A stretch of 9,127 nt of DNA from an uncultured Mitsuokella sp. (GTDB lineage Bacteria; Bacillota; Negativicutes; Selenomonadales; Selenomonadaceae): the NCBI GenBank assembly GCA_900770895.1, contig CAAGMF010000044.1, positions 1 to 9,127 of the forward strand. The letters run 5' to 3'. The notes beneath the pieces were generated by a model. It was given only the letters and a program-made list of their open reading frames with translations. It was not told where the DNA came from and made no database searches. Made by a program: the position numbers and the translations under genes. This document shows positions 1 through 6,472 of this stretch, piece after piece (the stretch's first letter is position 1; each line of letters opens with the position of its first letter).

Positions 1-675
1 AGCCCGGCCAAGCCACCGGAGACACTCTTTGCCGGAGGTATGGACAGCTGGCATGCCCGCGCCCGACTGGCCCATTTCCTGGCCACTCCCGAGCTCAACA
101 AGGATGAAGACCACATCCCCGAGGCCAAAGAGCTGTTCCGCAGCATCGTCGAAGAACCGGTCGATGAGGAGAAATCCGAGGACGTCGAAGAAAAAGTCTT
201 TGCCCTGCAAAAGCTCAGCGAACTCGAAAAGCGCGAGGAGAGCGAGCAGGAGCAGGCCCTGAAGCACATCGACCAGGCCATCGAGCTCGCTGAGGGCACC
301 GATTTCCTCTACAAATACATCCTGCGCGGCGAACTCTGGGCCGACCGCTGGAACCTCATGCACCAGATGGGCATGACGAAAGATGCCGAGGCCGAGGTCG
401 ACGAGCGCATCGCTGCCTATCAGGACATCCCCATCGAGCACAACAGCTACCTGTACTACGGCTACCGCTTCAAAGCCCAGCTCGCTGCGGAGCGCGGTGT
501 CACGCTCGTAGCGAAGGACTACATGCACATGGCCATCCACTCGATGGAGATACCGCCCGAATACCAGGAGGGCATCGACAAGGCGTTTGCTGCCACGCAC
601 GACAACGCCGCCTGGATCCTGCGCGACGTCGACCTCGCGACCCCGAACCCGGACCATCTCCACTGGGACATCTGA
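1..675 (+). CDS. TPR-like helical repeat protein, 3' portion (5' end outside window)
   Basis: The frame is open from the first base and ends at TGA 673-675, giving 224 visible residues without the N-terminus. An ATG at 40 has a GGAGGT directly against it with no spacing, so it is a poor start and the gene most likely begins upstream. The visible protein is soluble, very acidic and almost wholly helical. It has Ala/Tyr/Leu spacing typical of tetratricopeptide-like repeats, for example around residues 60-110 (QALKHIDQAIELAEG) and 150-200, and ends in LHWDI. There is no signal peptide, membrane segment or catalytic motif in the visible part. TPR proteins usually act as protein-binding scaffolds; the partner is unknown. 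Codon use matches the neighbouring operon. The gene converges on the two-component genes and shares a terminator with them. I am confident it is a real gene and only moderately confident of the TPR assignment. Confidence 0.75.
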   Translation, partial: SPAKPPETLFAGGMDSWHARARLAHFLATPELNKDEDHIPEAKELFRSIVEEPVDEEKSEDVEEKVFALQKLSELEKREESEQEQALKHIDQAIELAEGTDFLYKYILRGELWADRWNLMHQMGMTKDAEAEVDERIAAYQDIPIEHNSYLYYGYRFKAQLAAERGVTLVAKDYMHMAIHSMEIPPEYQEGIDKAFAATHDNAAWILRDVDLATPNPDHLHWDI

Positions 676-682
676 GAAATAA

Positions 683-728
683 AAAACGGCTGTGCTTACG
701 GATTGCCATCCGTACGCACAGCCGTTTT
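683..728. terminator. Bidirectional Rho-independent terminator between convergent genes
   Basis: A 13-bp perfect arm (683-695, AAAACGGCTGTGC) pairs with 716-728. After one mismatch, a further 7-bp stem (697-703 with 708-714) closes a TGCC loop. The stem is flanked by A-runs on the left and T-runs on the right, so it can end transcription from the TPR gene on the plus strand and from the response-regulator end of the minus-strand operon. It starts 7 nt after one stop codon and ends 4 nt before the other. Confidence 0.9.
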
Positions 729-732
729 CTAT

Positions 733-1350
733 TCAGACCTTGCCGCCCGCCGCATGCACGACCGCCTGCGCCACATCCTTCAGCGAATGGCGCTTGGCCA
801 TGGCGTAGCGCTGCAGACGCCGATATGCCTCCTGCTCGGACAGGTTATACGTCGCCATGATGATGCCCTTGGCGCGGTCGATCGTCTTGCGCGCCGCCAG
901 CGAATCCTTGAGACCGGCGATCTCCTCATCGAGGCCTCGCATCTCCTGCCAGCGCGATATCGCGACCTCGATGGCCGGGAACAGCTGCTCCTTCTGGACC
1001 GGTTTCACGAGGTAGCCCAGCACCCCAGAGTCCTTGGCCCGCTCTATGATCTCCGGCTGACTGAATGCCGTCAGCAGCAGGACCGGGGCGATCTTCTCCC
1101 GGGCGATATAGCGCGCTGCCGTCAGGCCGTCCATTTCCGGCATCTTTATATCCATCAGCACGAGGTCCGGACGGTGCTGGCGGGTCAGCTGCACGGCCCG
1201 GCGGCCGTTGATTGCCTCTCCTACCACCTCATGCCCGGCTTCCTCGAGCATCTCTCTGATATCCATGCGGATGATAGATTCATTATCTGCCACTACGATG
1301 CGCAGCGGCCTGTAGCCGCCGACCACATCTGGCTCCATCTGCTTCTCCAT
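733..1350 (-). CDS. pdtaR: ANTAR-domain response regulator (PdtaR/EutV type)
   Basis: This is a 205-residue cytoplasmic response regulator. The receiver domain (about 16-125) has phospho-acceptor D67 in LVLMDIKMP, T94 and K116 in the expected places. An ANTAR domain (about 140-200) carries the family pattern with A160 (DRAKGIIM) and A183. ANTAR regulators of this family bind paired RNA hairpins after phosphorylation and prevent transcription termination, so the output is RNA-level antitermination rather than DNA binding. The acidic pocket reads D22-N23 where most regulators have two acidic residues; the Asn replaces a position that normally contacts Mg2+. The gene follows the kinase with an 18-nt gap. 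A GGAG lies about 11 nt before the ATG, rather far, and part of the purine-rich leader is the end of the kinase gene. The cognate kinase is almost certainly the upstream neighbour. The target RNAs are not visible here. Confidence 0.9.
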   Translation of the reverse strand: MEKQMEPDVVGGYRPLRIVVADNESIIRMDIREMLEEAGHEVVGEAINGRRAVQLTRQHRPDLVLMDIKMPEMDGLTAARYIAREKIAPVLLLTAFSQPEIIERAKDSGVLGYLVKPVQKEQLFPAIEVAISRWQEMRGLDEEIAGLKDSLAARKTIDRAKGIIMATYNLSEQEAYRRLQRYAMAKRHSLKDVAQAVVHAAGGKV

Positions 1351-1368
1351 GAGCGACGTCTCTCCTTC

Positions 1369-2844
1369 TTACTTCTCCTGTAAACTCTGCACAGTTGGTC
1401 CGAATTCACTGGCATCCGGCTTCGGTATCTGGAGCCGGGCATGCGTACCATGACCAGCCCGGGTATCATTTTCCAGCGTAAATGTGCCCCCGAGATCTCC
1501 CTCGACGAGCGTCCGTACGATCGACAGCCCGAGCGAGCGCGTGCGCCGCATGTCAAAACCTGCCTCGAGCCCATTGCCGTCATCGAAGAAATCCAGCTCA
1601 TAGCTGTCTCCCTCATCGCTCACATTGAGCCCGACCGTCCCGGAGGGACGTCCCTCGAACGCATGCTCGATCGCATTGATCATCAGCTCATTGATGACCA
1701 GCGCCAGCGAGCTCGCATAGCGTGAGGGCAATACGACCGAGGGACCGTTGTACTCGAGCCGCAGCATGAACTCCTCGCTCGACATGCCTGTGCTCAGCAG
1801 GCGGAATATCTCGCGCAGCACGGCCTCGACATTGATGGCCTCCTTGCCCTGACGGGCCAGGAAATCGTGCACGACCGATATGGACAGCACGCGGTCCATG
1901 CTGGCCTGCAGCGCATTGCGCGCCTCCTCCGAGCGGCAGCGCCGCGCCTGCAGGCGCAGCAGGCTCGCTATCGTCTGCAGGTTATTCTTGACGCGATGAT
2001 GGATTTCCTGGATGACTGCGGACTTGATGCGTATCTCCTTATCGCGGGCCCGGATCTCCGTGACATCGGACAGTATGACGATGCGCCGCACGAGATGCCC
2101 GCCGGTCTGCAGCACGATATCACGCCGCACGAGTATGAGCCCGCCGGCCTCCTGCTCACGTCGCCATGGCTTCCCCGCCTCGACCGTCTCCCGCGTGACA
2201 TGCTGCGTCAGCAGACGATCGAATATATGGCGCCCGCGCAGGCTGCCGATGCCCAGCACCCGGTAGATGCGGTGGGCCGACGAATTCGAGAATATGATGC
2301 GGTTCAGATGGTCGGTGACGATGATGCCATCGCTCGAGGACAGCGGAGCGAACTCCGCCGGGTCGATGCCGCGCCGCGCCATCTCCAGCACATCGATCGC
2401 CGCCCGCGGCAGCACCTGATAGTCGCGGATCTTCAGCCGGTCCACATCGACCTCGAACGATAGTACTCCGAGCACCTCGCCGCCATCGCAGACCGCATAG
2501 GTAGTCATATCGATGAAGAACCCATAGGTCAGCTCGCGCCGCCCATGGCATGGCTCACCCGTCATGAACGACTTCTGCACGAACGGCTCCTCTATGGCCG
2601 CCACCCGGCGTCCGAGCAGACTTTCCGTCGGCGGCATATACACCGTATGCGGCTGCTCATCCGCTGCGACGATGAACGCCTCCGGCTGTCCATCAGCACG
2701 CCGCTCCCGCGTCGGTATGTAGAACTTCACCCCGCCGTATATGAGGTCGGCCAGGAACGGGAACACCGCGCTCATGCGGTCCAGCAGCACCATATGGCGC
2801 GGGTTCATATTCGTATAGCGGCGGCACAATTCCGATATAAGCAT
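1369..2844 (-). CDS. pdtaS: PdtaS-type sensor histidine kinase (GAF-like N-domain, PAS, HisKA_2, HATPase)
   Basis: This is a 491-residue soluble sensor kinase with no membrane helix. The domain order is an N-terminal PdtaS/H_kinase_N GAF-like domain (about 3-148), a PAS domain (about 163-262), a HisKA_2 dimerisation domain with EIHHRVKNNLQ at 280-290 (phospho-His H282/H283), and an HATPase domain. The HATPase has an N-box around E386/N390, a DDGNG box at 421-425 and SLGLSIVRTLV at 437-447. The layout matches mycobacterial PdtaS and the EutW-like kinases that phosphorylate ANTAR regulators. The stimulus for this copy is unknown; the cytosolic GAF-PAS front suggests a small intracellular ligand. 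The ATG lies immediately after the tsaD TAA with only a weak GGGA upstream, which suggests translational coupling to tsaD. All catalytic motifs are intact. The family assignment is strong; functional identity with PdtaS is inferred. Confidence 0.9.
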   Translation of the reverse strand: MLISELCRRYTNMNPRHMVLLDRMSAVFPFLADLIYGGVKFYIPTRERRADGQPEAFIVAADEQPHTVYMPPTESLLGRRVAAIEEPFVQKSFMTGEPCHGRRELTYGFFIDMTTYAVCDGGEVLGVLSFEVDVDRLKIRDYQVLPRAAIDVLEMARRGIDPAEFAPLSSSDGIIVTDHLNRIIFSNSSAHRIYRVLGIGSLRGRHIFDRLLTQHVTRETVEAGKPWRREQEAGGLILVRRDIVLQTGGHLVRRIVILSDVTEIRARDKEIRIKSAVIQEIHHRVKNNLQTIASLLRLQARRCRSEEARNALQASMDRVLSISVVHDFLARQGKEAINVEAVLREIFRLLSTGMSSEEFMLRLEYNGPSVVLPSRYASSLALVINELMINAIEHAFEGRPSGTVGLNVSDEGDSYELDFFDDGNGLEAGFDMRRTRSLGLSIVRTLVEGDLGGTFTLENDTRAGHGTHARLQIPKPDASEFGPTVQSLQEK

Positions 2845-3915
2845 TTATTCCCAACTCTTTTCTGCATGGTCTGTAGCGGGGACGCGGCTCATCAGCCCGA
2901 GGCCCGGCACGGCATTGAGGTAGAAATCACTATACTCTCCGCCCAGCGCCTGATAATAGCCCCGGCAGGCGATCATAGCCGCATTATCCGTACAGAGCAG
3001 GCGGCTCGGATAGGAGAAACGCAGTCCGGCAGTCTGGGCCGCCTCGCGCAGACGAGCCTCCAGACCGCTGTTCGCCGCGACGCCGCCGGCCAGGACCAGC
3101 CGGTCGCAGCCTGCCTCCCGCGCTGCCTCTACTGCCTTCGTCACGAGCACCTCGATGACCGAATGCTGGAACGACGCCGCGATATCGGCTTTGGCCAGCT
3201 CGTGTCCCTTCATCTTCTCGCTGTTGATATAGTTCAACACCGCCGATTTCAGACCGGAGAAGCTGAATTCATAGTTGCCCTTCTCGTCCAGAGCCCGCGG
3301 GAAATCGATGGCCAGCGGATTGCCCTCATGGGCCAGGGCATCGATGCGCGGTCCCCCCGGATACGGCAGCCCCATGACCCGGGCGACCTTGTCGAATGCC
3401 TCACCGGCGGCATCATCGCGCGTCTGCCCCAGCAGCTCGAACCGGTCATAATCCTTCACATGCACGAGGGCCGTATGACCGCCGGACACGACGAGCGCCA
3501 TGAATGGCGGCTCCAGATCTTTATCCGACAGGAAATTGGCGAATATATGCCCCTCGAGGTGATTGACCCCGATGAGCGGCACGCCGAGCGAGAACGCCAG
3601 TCCCTTGGCAGCGGCCACGCCGACGAGCAGAGCGCCGACGAGCCCCGGCCCATACGTCACTGCCACCTGGTCGATATCGGACAGCTGGACCCCGGCCTGG
3701 CGCAGCGCCTCATCGATGACCGGCATGATATTCACGATGTGATGACGTGAAGCGATCTCCGGCACGACGCCGCCGAATTTCTGATGGACCGGTATCTGCG
3801 TAGAGATGACGTTCGACAGCACATCGCGCCCGCCGCGCAGCACCGCAGCCGACGTCTCGTCGCAGCTCGACTCCAATCCCAGCGTCAGCAGCTGTTCTGG
3901 TTGTTTTTTGCTCAT
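2845..3915 (-). CDS. tsaD: tRNA N6-adenosine threonylcarbamoyltransferase TsaD
   Basis: TsaD (356 residues) transfers the threonylcarbamoyl group from threonylcarbamoyl-AMP to A37 of ANN-decoding tRNAs, acting in the cytoplasm with TsaB and TsaE. The ASKHA fold is clear: LGLESSCDET at 12-21, TYGPGLVGAL at 88-97, metal-binding H119 and H123 in NHLEGH, VSGGHT at 143-148, LAGGVAANS at 275-283, and metal-binding D310 in CTDNAAM. Length is normal for the family. I chose the ATG at 3915 because AGAGGA (3922-3927) sits 6 nt upstream and the next residues match the family start; an ATG 39 nt further upstream lacks this support. The gene lies 35 nt after rimI, and its TAA abuts the kinase ATG. It was formerly called gcp/ygjD. 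Confidence 0.97.
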   Translation of the reverse strand: MSKKQPEQLLTLGLESSCDETSAAVLRGGRDVLSNVISTQIPVHQKFGGVVPEIASRHHIVNIMPVIDEALRQAGVQLSDIDQVAVTYGPGLVGALLVGVAAAKGLAFSLGVPLIGVNHLEGHIFANFLSDKDLEPPFMALVVSGGHTALVHVKDYDRFELLGQTRDDAAGEAFDKVARVMGLPYPGGPRIDALAHEGNPLAIDFPRALDEKGNYEFSFSGLKSAVLNYINSEKMKGHELAKADIAASFQHSVIEVLVTKAVEAAREAGCDRLVLAGGVAANSGLEARLREAAQTAGLRFSYPSRLLCTDNAAMIACRGYYQALGGEYSDFYLNAVPGLGLMSRVPATDHAEKSWE

Positions 3916-3950
3916 ATCTAATCCTCTGTATCTAAAGCCCGCCGGACCTG

Positions 3951-4424
3951 TCAAAGTGCAGTCTCAGCCAGCTTCGTATTCCACATGATGATAGCATCCT
4001 CGCCATTGTCGCTATAGTAGTGCGGGCGCCGCCCGGCCGCCTGGAAGCCATACCGCGCATAGAGCGCCAGCGCCGGTGCATTCGATGGCCGCACCTCGAG
4101 CGTCATGGCAGTCGCTCCGCGCTGCATGGCCGACCGTATCAGGTCCGCCATGAGCGCGTTCCCCAGCCCCTGGCCGCGCCACTCGGGCGCGATGGCGATA
4201 TTCGTCACCTGGGCTTCGCCGAACGAGAGCCAGCAGCCGCCATAACCGATGACTCTGTCCCCTGCCACCGCCAGCCGGTAGCAGGTATTCTCATTGGCGG
4301 CCTCGCGCCAGAAAGACTCCCGCGACCAGGGCACCGGGAAGCAGGCCCGCTCGACGAGCTCGACGGCCGCCGCATCCTCCGGCACCATATCGCGGAATGT
4401 CACATCACTTACCGCATTCTCCAT
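3951..4424 (-). CDS. rimI: Ribosomal protein S18-alanine N-acetyltransferase RimI
   Basis: This is a 157-residue GNAT acetyltransferase. Family knowledge says RimI uses acetyl-CoA to acetylate the N-terminal alanine of ribosomal protein S18. Visible motifs are the acetyl-CoA loop RGQGLG at 83-88, NIAIAPEWRG before it, and LEVRPSNAPALALYARYGF, whose E110 and Y122 correspond to the catalytic Glu and Tyr of E. coli RimI. The end IIMWNTKL matches the family end. I chose ATG 4424, 1 nt after the tsaB TGA, because the protein then aligns with normal RimI length; GGAGGG at 4436-4441 is 11 nt upstream. An in-frame ATG at 4460 has a strong AGGAGG only 3 nt away and would add 12 residues overlapping tsaB, so it cannot be excluded. 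Placement between tsaB and tsaD is a common arrangement in Firmicutes. Confidence 0.92.
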   Translation of the reverse strand: MENAVSDVTFRDMVPEDAAAVELVERACFPVPWSRESFWREAANENTCYRLAVAGDRVIGYGGCWLSFGEAQVTNIAIAPEWRGQGLGNALMADLIRSAMQRGATAMTLEVRPSNAPALALYARYGFQAAGRRPHYYSDNGEDAIIMWNTKLAETAL

Positions 4425-4425
4425 A

Positions 4426-5181
4426 TCAGGACTTTCCCTCCGTCGGCACCAGTACAGCATGTGCCTCCTGAGTGCTCACCGACTCGGGATGACGCTTCTC
4501 CCACAGCACCTCGGCCTCACTGCGCCGGATATAGATCGGCGCCGCATCCATCACATTGGCCGTATGGCCCTGTGCCAGTTCCCGCAGGCCCAGCATGGCC
4601 ACGCAGGCCGCCCGCGGCATCAGCTCATGCGCGGGCGCTATCGTCACATTGTCTGGCAGCTCCATGCGTCCCGCGATGCGGCGCTGCGTCACATCGCCCA
4701 GCAGGATCACCGGCCGCTTTTCCGCGGCACAGCCGGCCACGATATCAGCCGTAGCGCCCACGGACACCTCGTCCTCAGCCACGAGTCCGCCATTTTCCCA
4801 GTGATAGCGGGCATAGTAAGCGTTTCCTTTCTGGGCATCGATGAGCGGCAGCAGGCAGATCCCCGGCAATGGCAGATGACAGGCCAGCGCCGCCAGCGTC
4901 GAGACCGTCACGAGCGGCTTGTCGAGCGCATAGCACATCGCCTTGGCCGTAGCCAGACCGATGCGCAAGCCGGTAAAAGAGCCCGGTCCTATGCTGATGG
5001 CGATTCCCTCCAGATCGGCTACCTTCGTATCAGCCATATCCAGCACCTGCTGGATATGCGGCATGAGCGTCTCCGAGTGCGTCAGCCGGGCCTGCAGCGT
5101 GATCTCTGCCTGCAGCTTGCCCGGCTGCGCTACAGCTACGCTCGAGACCTGCGTCGCTGTATCAATGGCCAAGATAGACAA
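4426..5181 (-). CDS. tsaB: t6A biosynthesis protein TsaB (TTG start)
   Basis: TsaB (251 residues) is the catalytically inactive TsaD paralogue that forms the dimer platform for TsaD and TsaE in t6A synthesis. The ASKHA N-domain is clear: ILAIDTATQVSSVAV at 3-17, THSETLMPHI at 34-43, and the diagnostic ISIGPGSFTGLRIGLATAK at about 62-80. The C-terminal part (about 110-240) is the usual variable domain with LIDAQKGNAYYARY. The start is TTG at 5179-5181, supported by GGAG 4 nt upstream and by the family start pattern; there is no ATG near it. The first 20 nt overlap the end of tsaE, and the stop is followed after 1 nt by the rimI ATG, so the three genes are probably translationally coupled. It was formerly called yeaZ. 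Confidence 0.95.
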   Translation of the reverse strand: MSILAIDTATQVSSVAVAQPGKLQAEITLQARLTHSETLMPHIQQVLDMADTKVADLEGIAISIGPGSFTGLRIGLATAKAMCYALDKPLVTVSTLAALACHLPLPGICLLPLIDAQKGNAYYARYHWENGGLVAEDEVSVGATADIVAGCAAEKRPVILLGDVTQRRIAGRMELPDNVTIAPAHELMPRAACVAMLGLRELAQGHTANVMDAAPIYIRRSEAEVLWEKRHPESVSTQEAHAVLVPTEGKS

Positions 5182-5650
5182 GTTTCTCCAGCTCCTTTAC
5201 AAATTCCTCATTGTCCTCGCCTACACCGCTGAACGTGAACACGCGCTCATCGGAGTCCGCCTCATCTCCATTGCGCTCGATATCGATGCGCAGGTATTCC
5301 TCGGGCAGAGCCTCGGGGAACTTGTCGGCCCATTCGATCAGGACGATGCCATCCGGCTCGTCCGTGTACTCATAAAAACCTATATCCTCAAGTTCCGCCT
5401 CCGTCTCCAGACGATAAAGGTCGAAATGATATAAACGGCATATGCCATCGTAGATATTCATAAGGCTGAATGTCGGACTTGTCACCTCGCCCTCGACGCC
5501 CAGCGTGCGCGCCAGCCCCTGGACGAACAGCGTCTTGCCCGCGCCCAGGTCTCCTACCAGCGCCAGAACTGTCCCCTCATGGATATGCTTCCCCACGAGC
5601 TGGGCCAGCTGCAACGTCTCAGCCGGTGATTTCGTCTTACAAGTGAACAT
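5162..5650 (-). CDS. tsaE: t6A biosynthesis ATPase TsaE
   Basis: TsaE is the P-loop ATPase that binds the TsaB-TsaD complex and is needed for repeated rounds of t6A synthesis. Numbering from an ATG at 5656, the Walker A is GDLGAGKT at 35-42, then SPTF at 60-63, HFDLYR at 77-82 and IEWADK at 107-112, all signature stretches of the family. Two in-frame ATGs lie 6 nt apart. The first (5656) has AGGGG only 1 nt away, while the second (5650) has it at 7 nt, so I take 5650, giving 162 residues. The C-terminus is somewhat extended and acidic (about 130-164), and its last 20 nt overlap the tsaB start. It is the first gene of the minus-strand operon, with a candidate promoter about 50 nt upstream. It was formerly called yjeE/ydiB. 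Confidence 0.95.
   Translation of the reverse strand: MFTCKTKSPAETLQLAQLVGKHIHEGTVLALVGDLGAGKTLFVQGLARTLGVEGEVTSPTFSLMNIYDGICRLYHFDLYRLETEAELEDIGFYEYTDEPDGIVLIEWADKFPEALPEEYLRIDIERNGDEADSDERVFTFSGVGEDNEEFVKELEKLVYLGH
5186..5189 (-). promoter_or_regulatory. Ribosome binding site deciding the tsaB TTG start
   Basis: On the minus strand GGAG lies 4 nt before TTG 5179-5181, inside the end of tsaE, with a second GGAG a few nt upstream. It supports a TTG start and coupling to tsaE translation. Confidence 0.6.
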
Positions 5651-5657
5651 TTTCATA

Positions 5658-5662
5658 CCCCT
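5658..5662 (-). promoter_or_regulatory. Ribosome binding site favouring the second tsaE ATG
   Basis: AGGGG on the minus strand is 1 nt from ATG 5656 and 7 nt from ATG 5650. The spacing favours initiation at 5650. Confidence 0.5.
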
Positions 5663-5707
5663 AGTTTTGATTTACAAGTAACGTCAGAAAAAAATACATT
5701 CCTTTAC

Positions 5708-5736
5708 ATTATAACGCTGATTGGAATATTTTACCA
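5708..5736 (-). promoter_or_regulatory. Candidate sigma-70 promoter of the tsaE operon
   Basis: A perfect TATAAT lies on the minus strand at 5713-5708. At 17 nt spacing the -35 position reads TGGTAA (5736-5731), which matches TTGACA at only three of six positions. The surrounding 5660-5750 stretch is markedly AT-rich compared with the genes. The predicted leader to tsaE is about 45-50 nt and shows no riboswitch or paired ANTAR-type hairpins. Confidence 0.55.
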
Positions 5737-5753
5737 TACCGCAACAACGATAA

Positions 5754-5912
5754 AAGCCTTCTCCTCAGGAGAAGGTGGCAGCCGCAGGCTGACGGATGAG
5801 GTGTAGCTAGAGATGTTCGCTACATGGAGCTTCAGCTCTAAATATAGAGCCGAATTCCAGCTACACCTCATCCACCGCTAGCGCGGTCCCCCTTCCCCTG
5901 TGGGGAAGGCTT
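5754..5912. repeat. Composite palindromic repeat, copy A (MITE/REP-like)
   Basis: This is an approximately 159-bp element built as two half-units facing each other. The outer ends form AAGCC/GGCTT. The left half has a hairpin CCTTCTCC/GGAGAAGG (5757-5764 with 5768-5775) and a hairpin CAGCC/GGCTG (5779-5791), then GGATGAGGTGTAGCT (5794-5808). The right half has a perfect 15-bp inverted copy of that last motif (5859-5873), then ACCGC/GCGGT (5874-5887) and CCTTCCCC/GGGGAAGG (5891-5909). No coding capacity is visible. It lies between the tsaE promoter and the promoter of the small membrane protein gene. Its right two-thirds recur at 6347-6460. Confidence 0.85.
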
Positions 5913-5936
5913 CATTACTGGTTCCCGCGCAAAAAT

Positions 5937-5962
5937 TGCTATTTTATGCTATACTAATAGCA
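5937..5962 (+). promoter_or_regulatory. Extended -10 promoter with an overlapping inverted repeat
   Basis: TATACT at 5950-5955 is preceded by TG at 5947-5948 and one spacer base, a good extended -10. No -35 is recognisable at 17-18 nt. A 7-bp inverted repeat, TGCTATT (5937-5943) and AATAGCA (5956-5962), brackets the -10 and could be an operator. The downstream gene starts at 6014, so the leader would be about 50 nt. Confidence 0.5.
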
Positions 5963-6013
5963 GTCATGCTGTCTCGCACAGCTCGTCATCGCTGAAACAA
6001 AGGAGTAGAAAAT

Positions 6014-6349
6014 ATGTCGAAGCAGTACAGAAAATTGCAGAATAAGATTTACAACAAACCGGATAAAGACAAGCGCGCCCGGGAAAAGGAAAAGATCGGC
6101 CGTGATTACCTGCTTGTCGGCGTCCTGATATTCACCTTCATCGTCACCATCGCCGGCTGGACCCATTTCGACAACATGAACCGCGCCATGTACGTCCTGC
6201 TGACCGTATCGCTCGGCCTCACCTACGCCCGCCGTCATGCGAAGATAAAAGAAGACTACCGCATATACCTCGACCGCGCCAGCGTAGCCTCGATGGGCCT
6301 GGCCGTCGCCATGTTCCTGATCGTCCTGTACTATCAGTACATCGCCTGA
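6014..6349 (+). CDS. Small three-helix membrane protein of unknown function
   Basis: This is a 111-residue protein that I do not recognise. The first 30 residues are strongly basic (MSKQYRKLQN..., KDKRAREKEK). Three hydrophobic segments follow: about 32-49 (LLVGVLIFTFIVTIAGW), about 57-71, and about 89-109, with a charged loop at 72-88 (ARRHAKIKEDYRIYLDR). By the positive-inside rule the N-terminus and the 72-88 loop would be cytoplasmic. AGGAG at 6001-6005 gives an 8-nt spacing to the ATG, and an extended -10 lies upstream, so expression is well supported. Codon use matches the rest of the window. The stop TGA coincides with the first bases of repeat copy B, so the C-terminus may have been set by the repeat. 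The gene stands alone, divergent from tsaE and convergent with ftsH. Confidence 0.8.
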   Translation: MSKQYRKLQNKIYNKPDKDKRAREKEKIGRDYLLVGVLIFTFIVTIAGWTHFDNMNRAMYVLLTVSLGLTYARRHAKIKEDYRIYLDRASVASMGLAVAMFLIVLYYQYIA

Positions 6350-6460
6350 GGTATTGCCAGAGAAACTCGCTACATAGAACTTTAACTCAGAATATAGAGC
6401 CATATTCCAGCTACACCTCATCCACCGCTAACGCGGTCCCCCTTCTCCTAAGGAGAAGGC
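6347..6460. repeat. Composite palindromic repeat, copy B (left end missing)
   Basis: This copy aligns without gaps to 5797-5910 of copy A at a constant offset of 550 nt, with about 95 of 114 positions identical by eye. It keeps the right half: AGCTACACCTCATCC, ACCGC/GCGGT and CCTTCTCC/GGAGAAGG (6441-6458). The left hairpin half of copy A has no counterpart, and the sequence there is the 3' end of the small membrane protein gene. Several differences between A and B fall in paired stem positions and keep pairing, for example CCCC/GGGG against CTCC/GGAG. Confidence 0.85.
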
Positions 6461-6472
6461 TAGGAGCAAGGA

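Noticed and set aside
40..675. Complete TPR gene starting at ATG 40
   Set aside because: The frame stays open to base 1 and the GGAGGT touches the ATG with no spacing, so the start probably lies outside the window.
2545..3750. Plus-strand open frame of 401 codons opposite the kinase end and tsaD
   Set aside because: It is a shadow of tsaD and pdtaS, with biased Arg/His/Leu composition and no ribosome binding site logic; it crosses two real genes.
5657..5707. Possible riboswitch or ANTAR target in the tsaE leader
   Set aside because: The leader is about 50 nt, AT-rich, and shows no stable hairpin pair or terminator.
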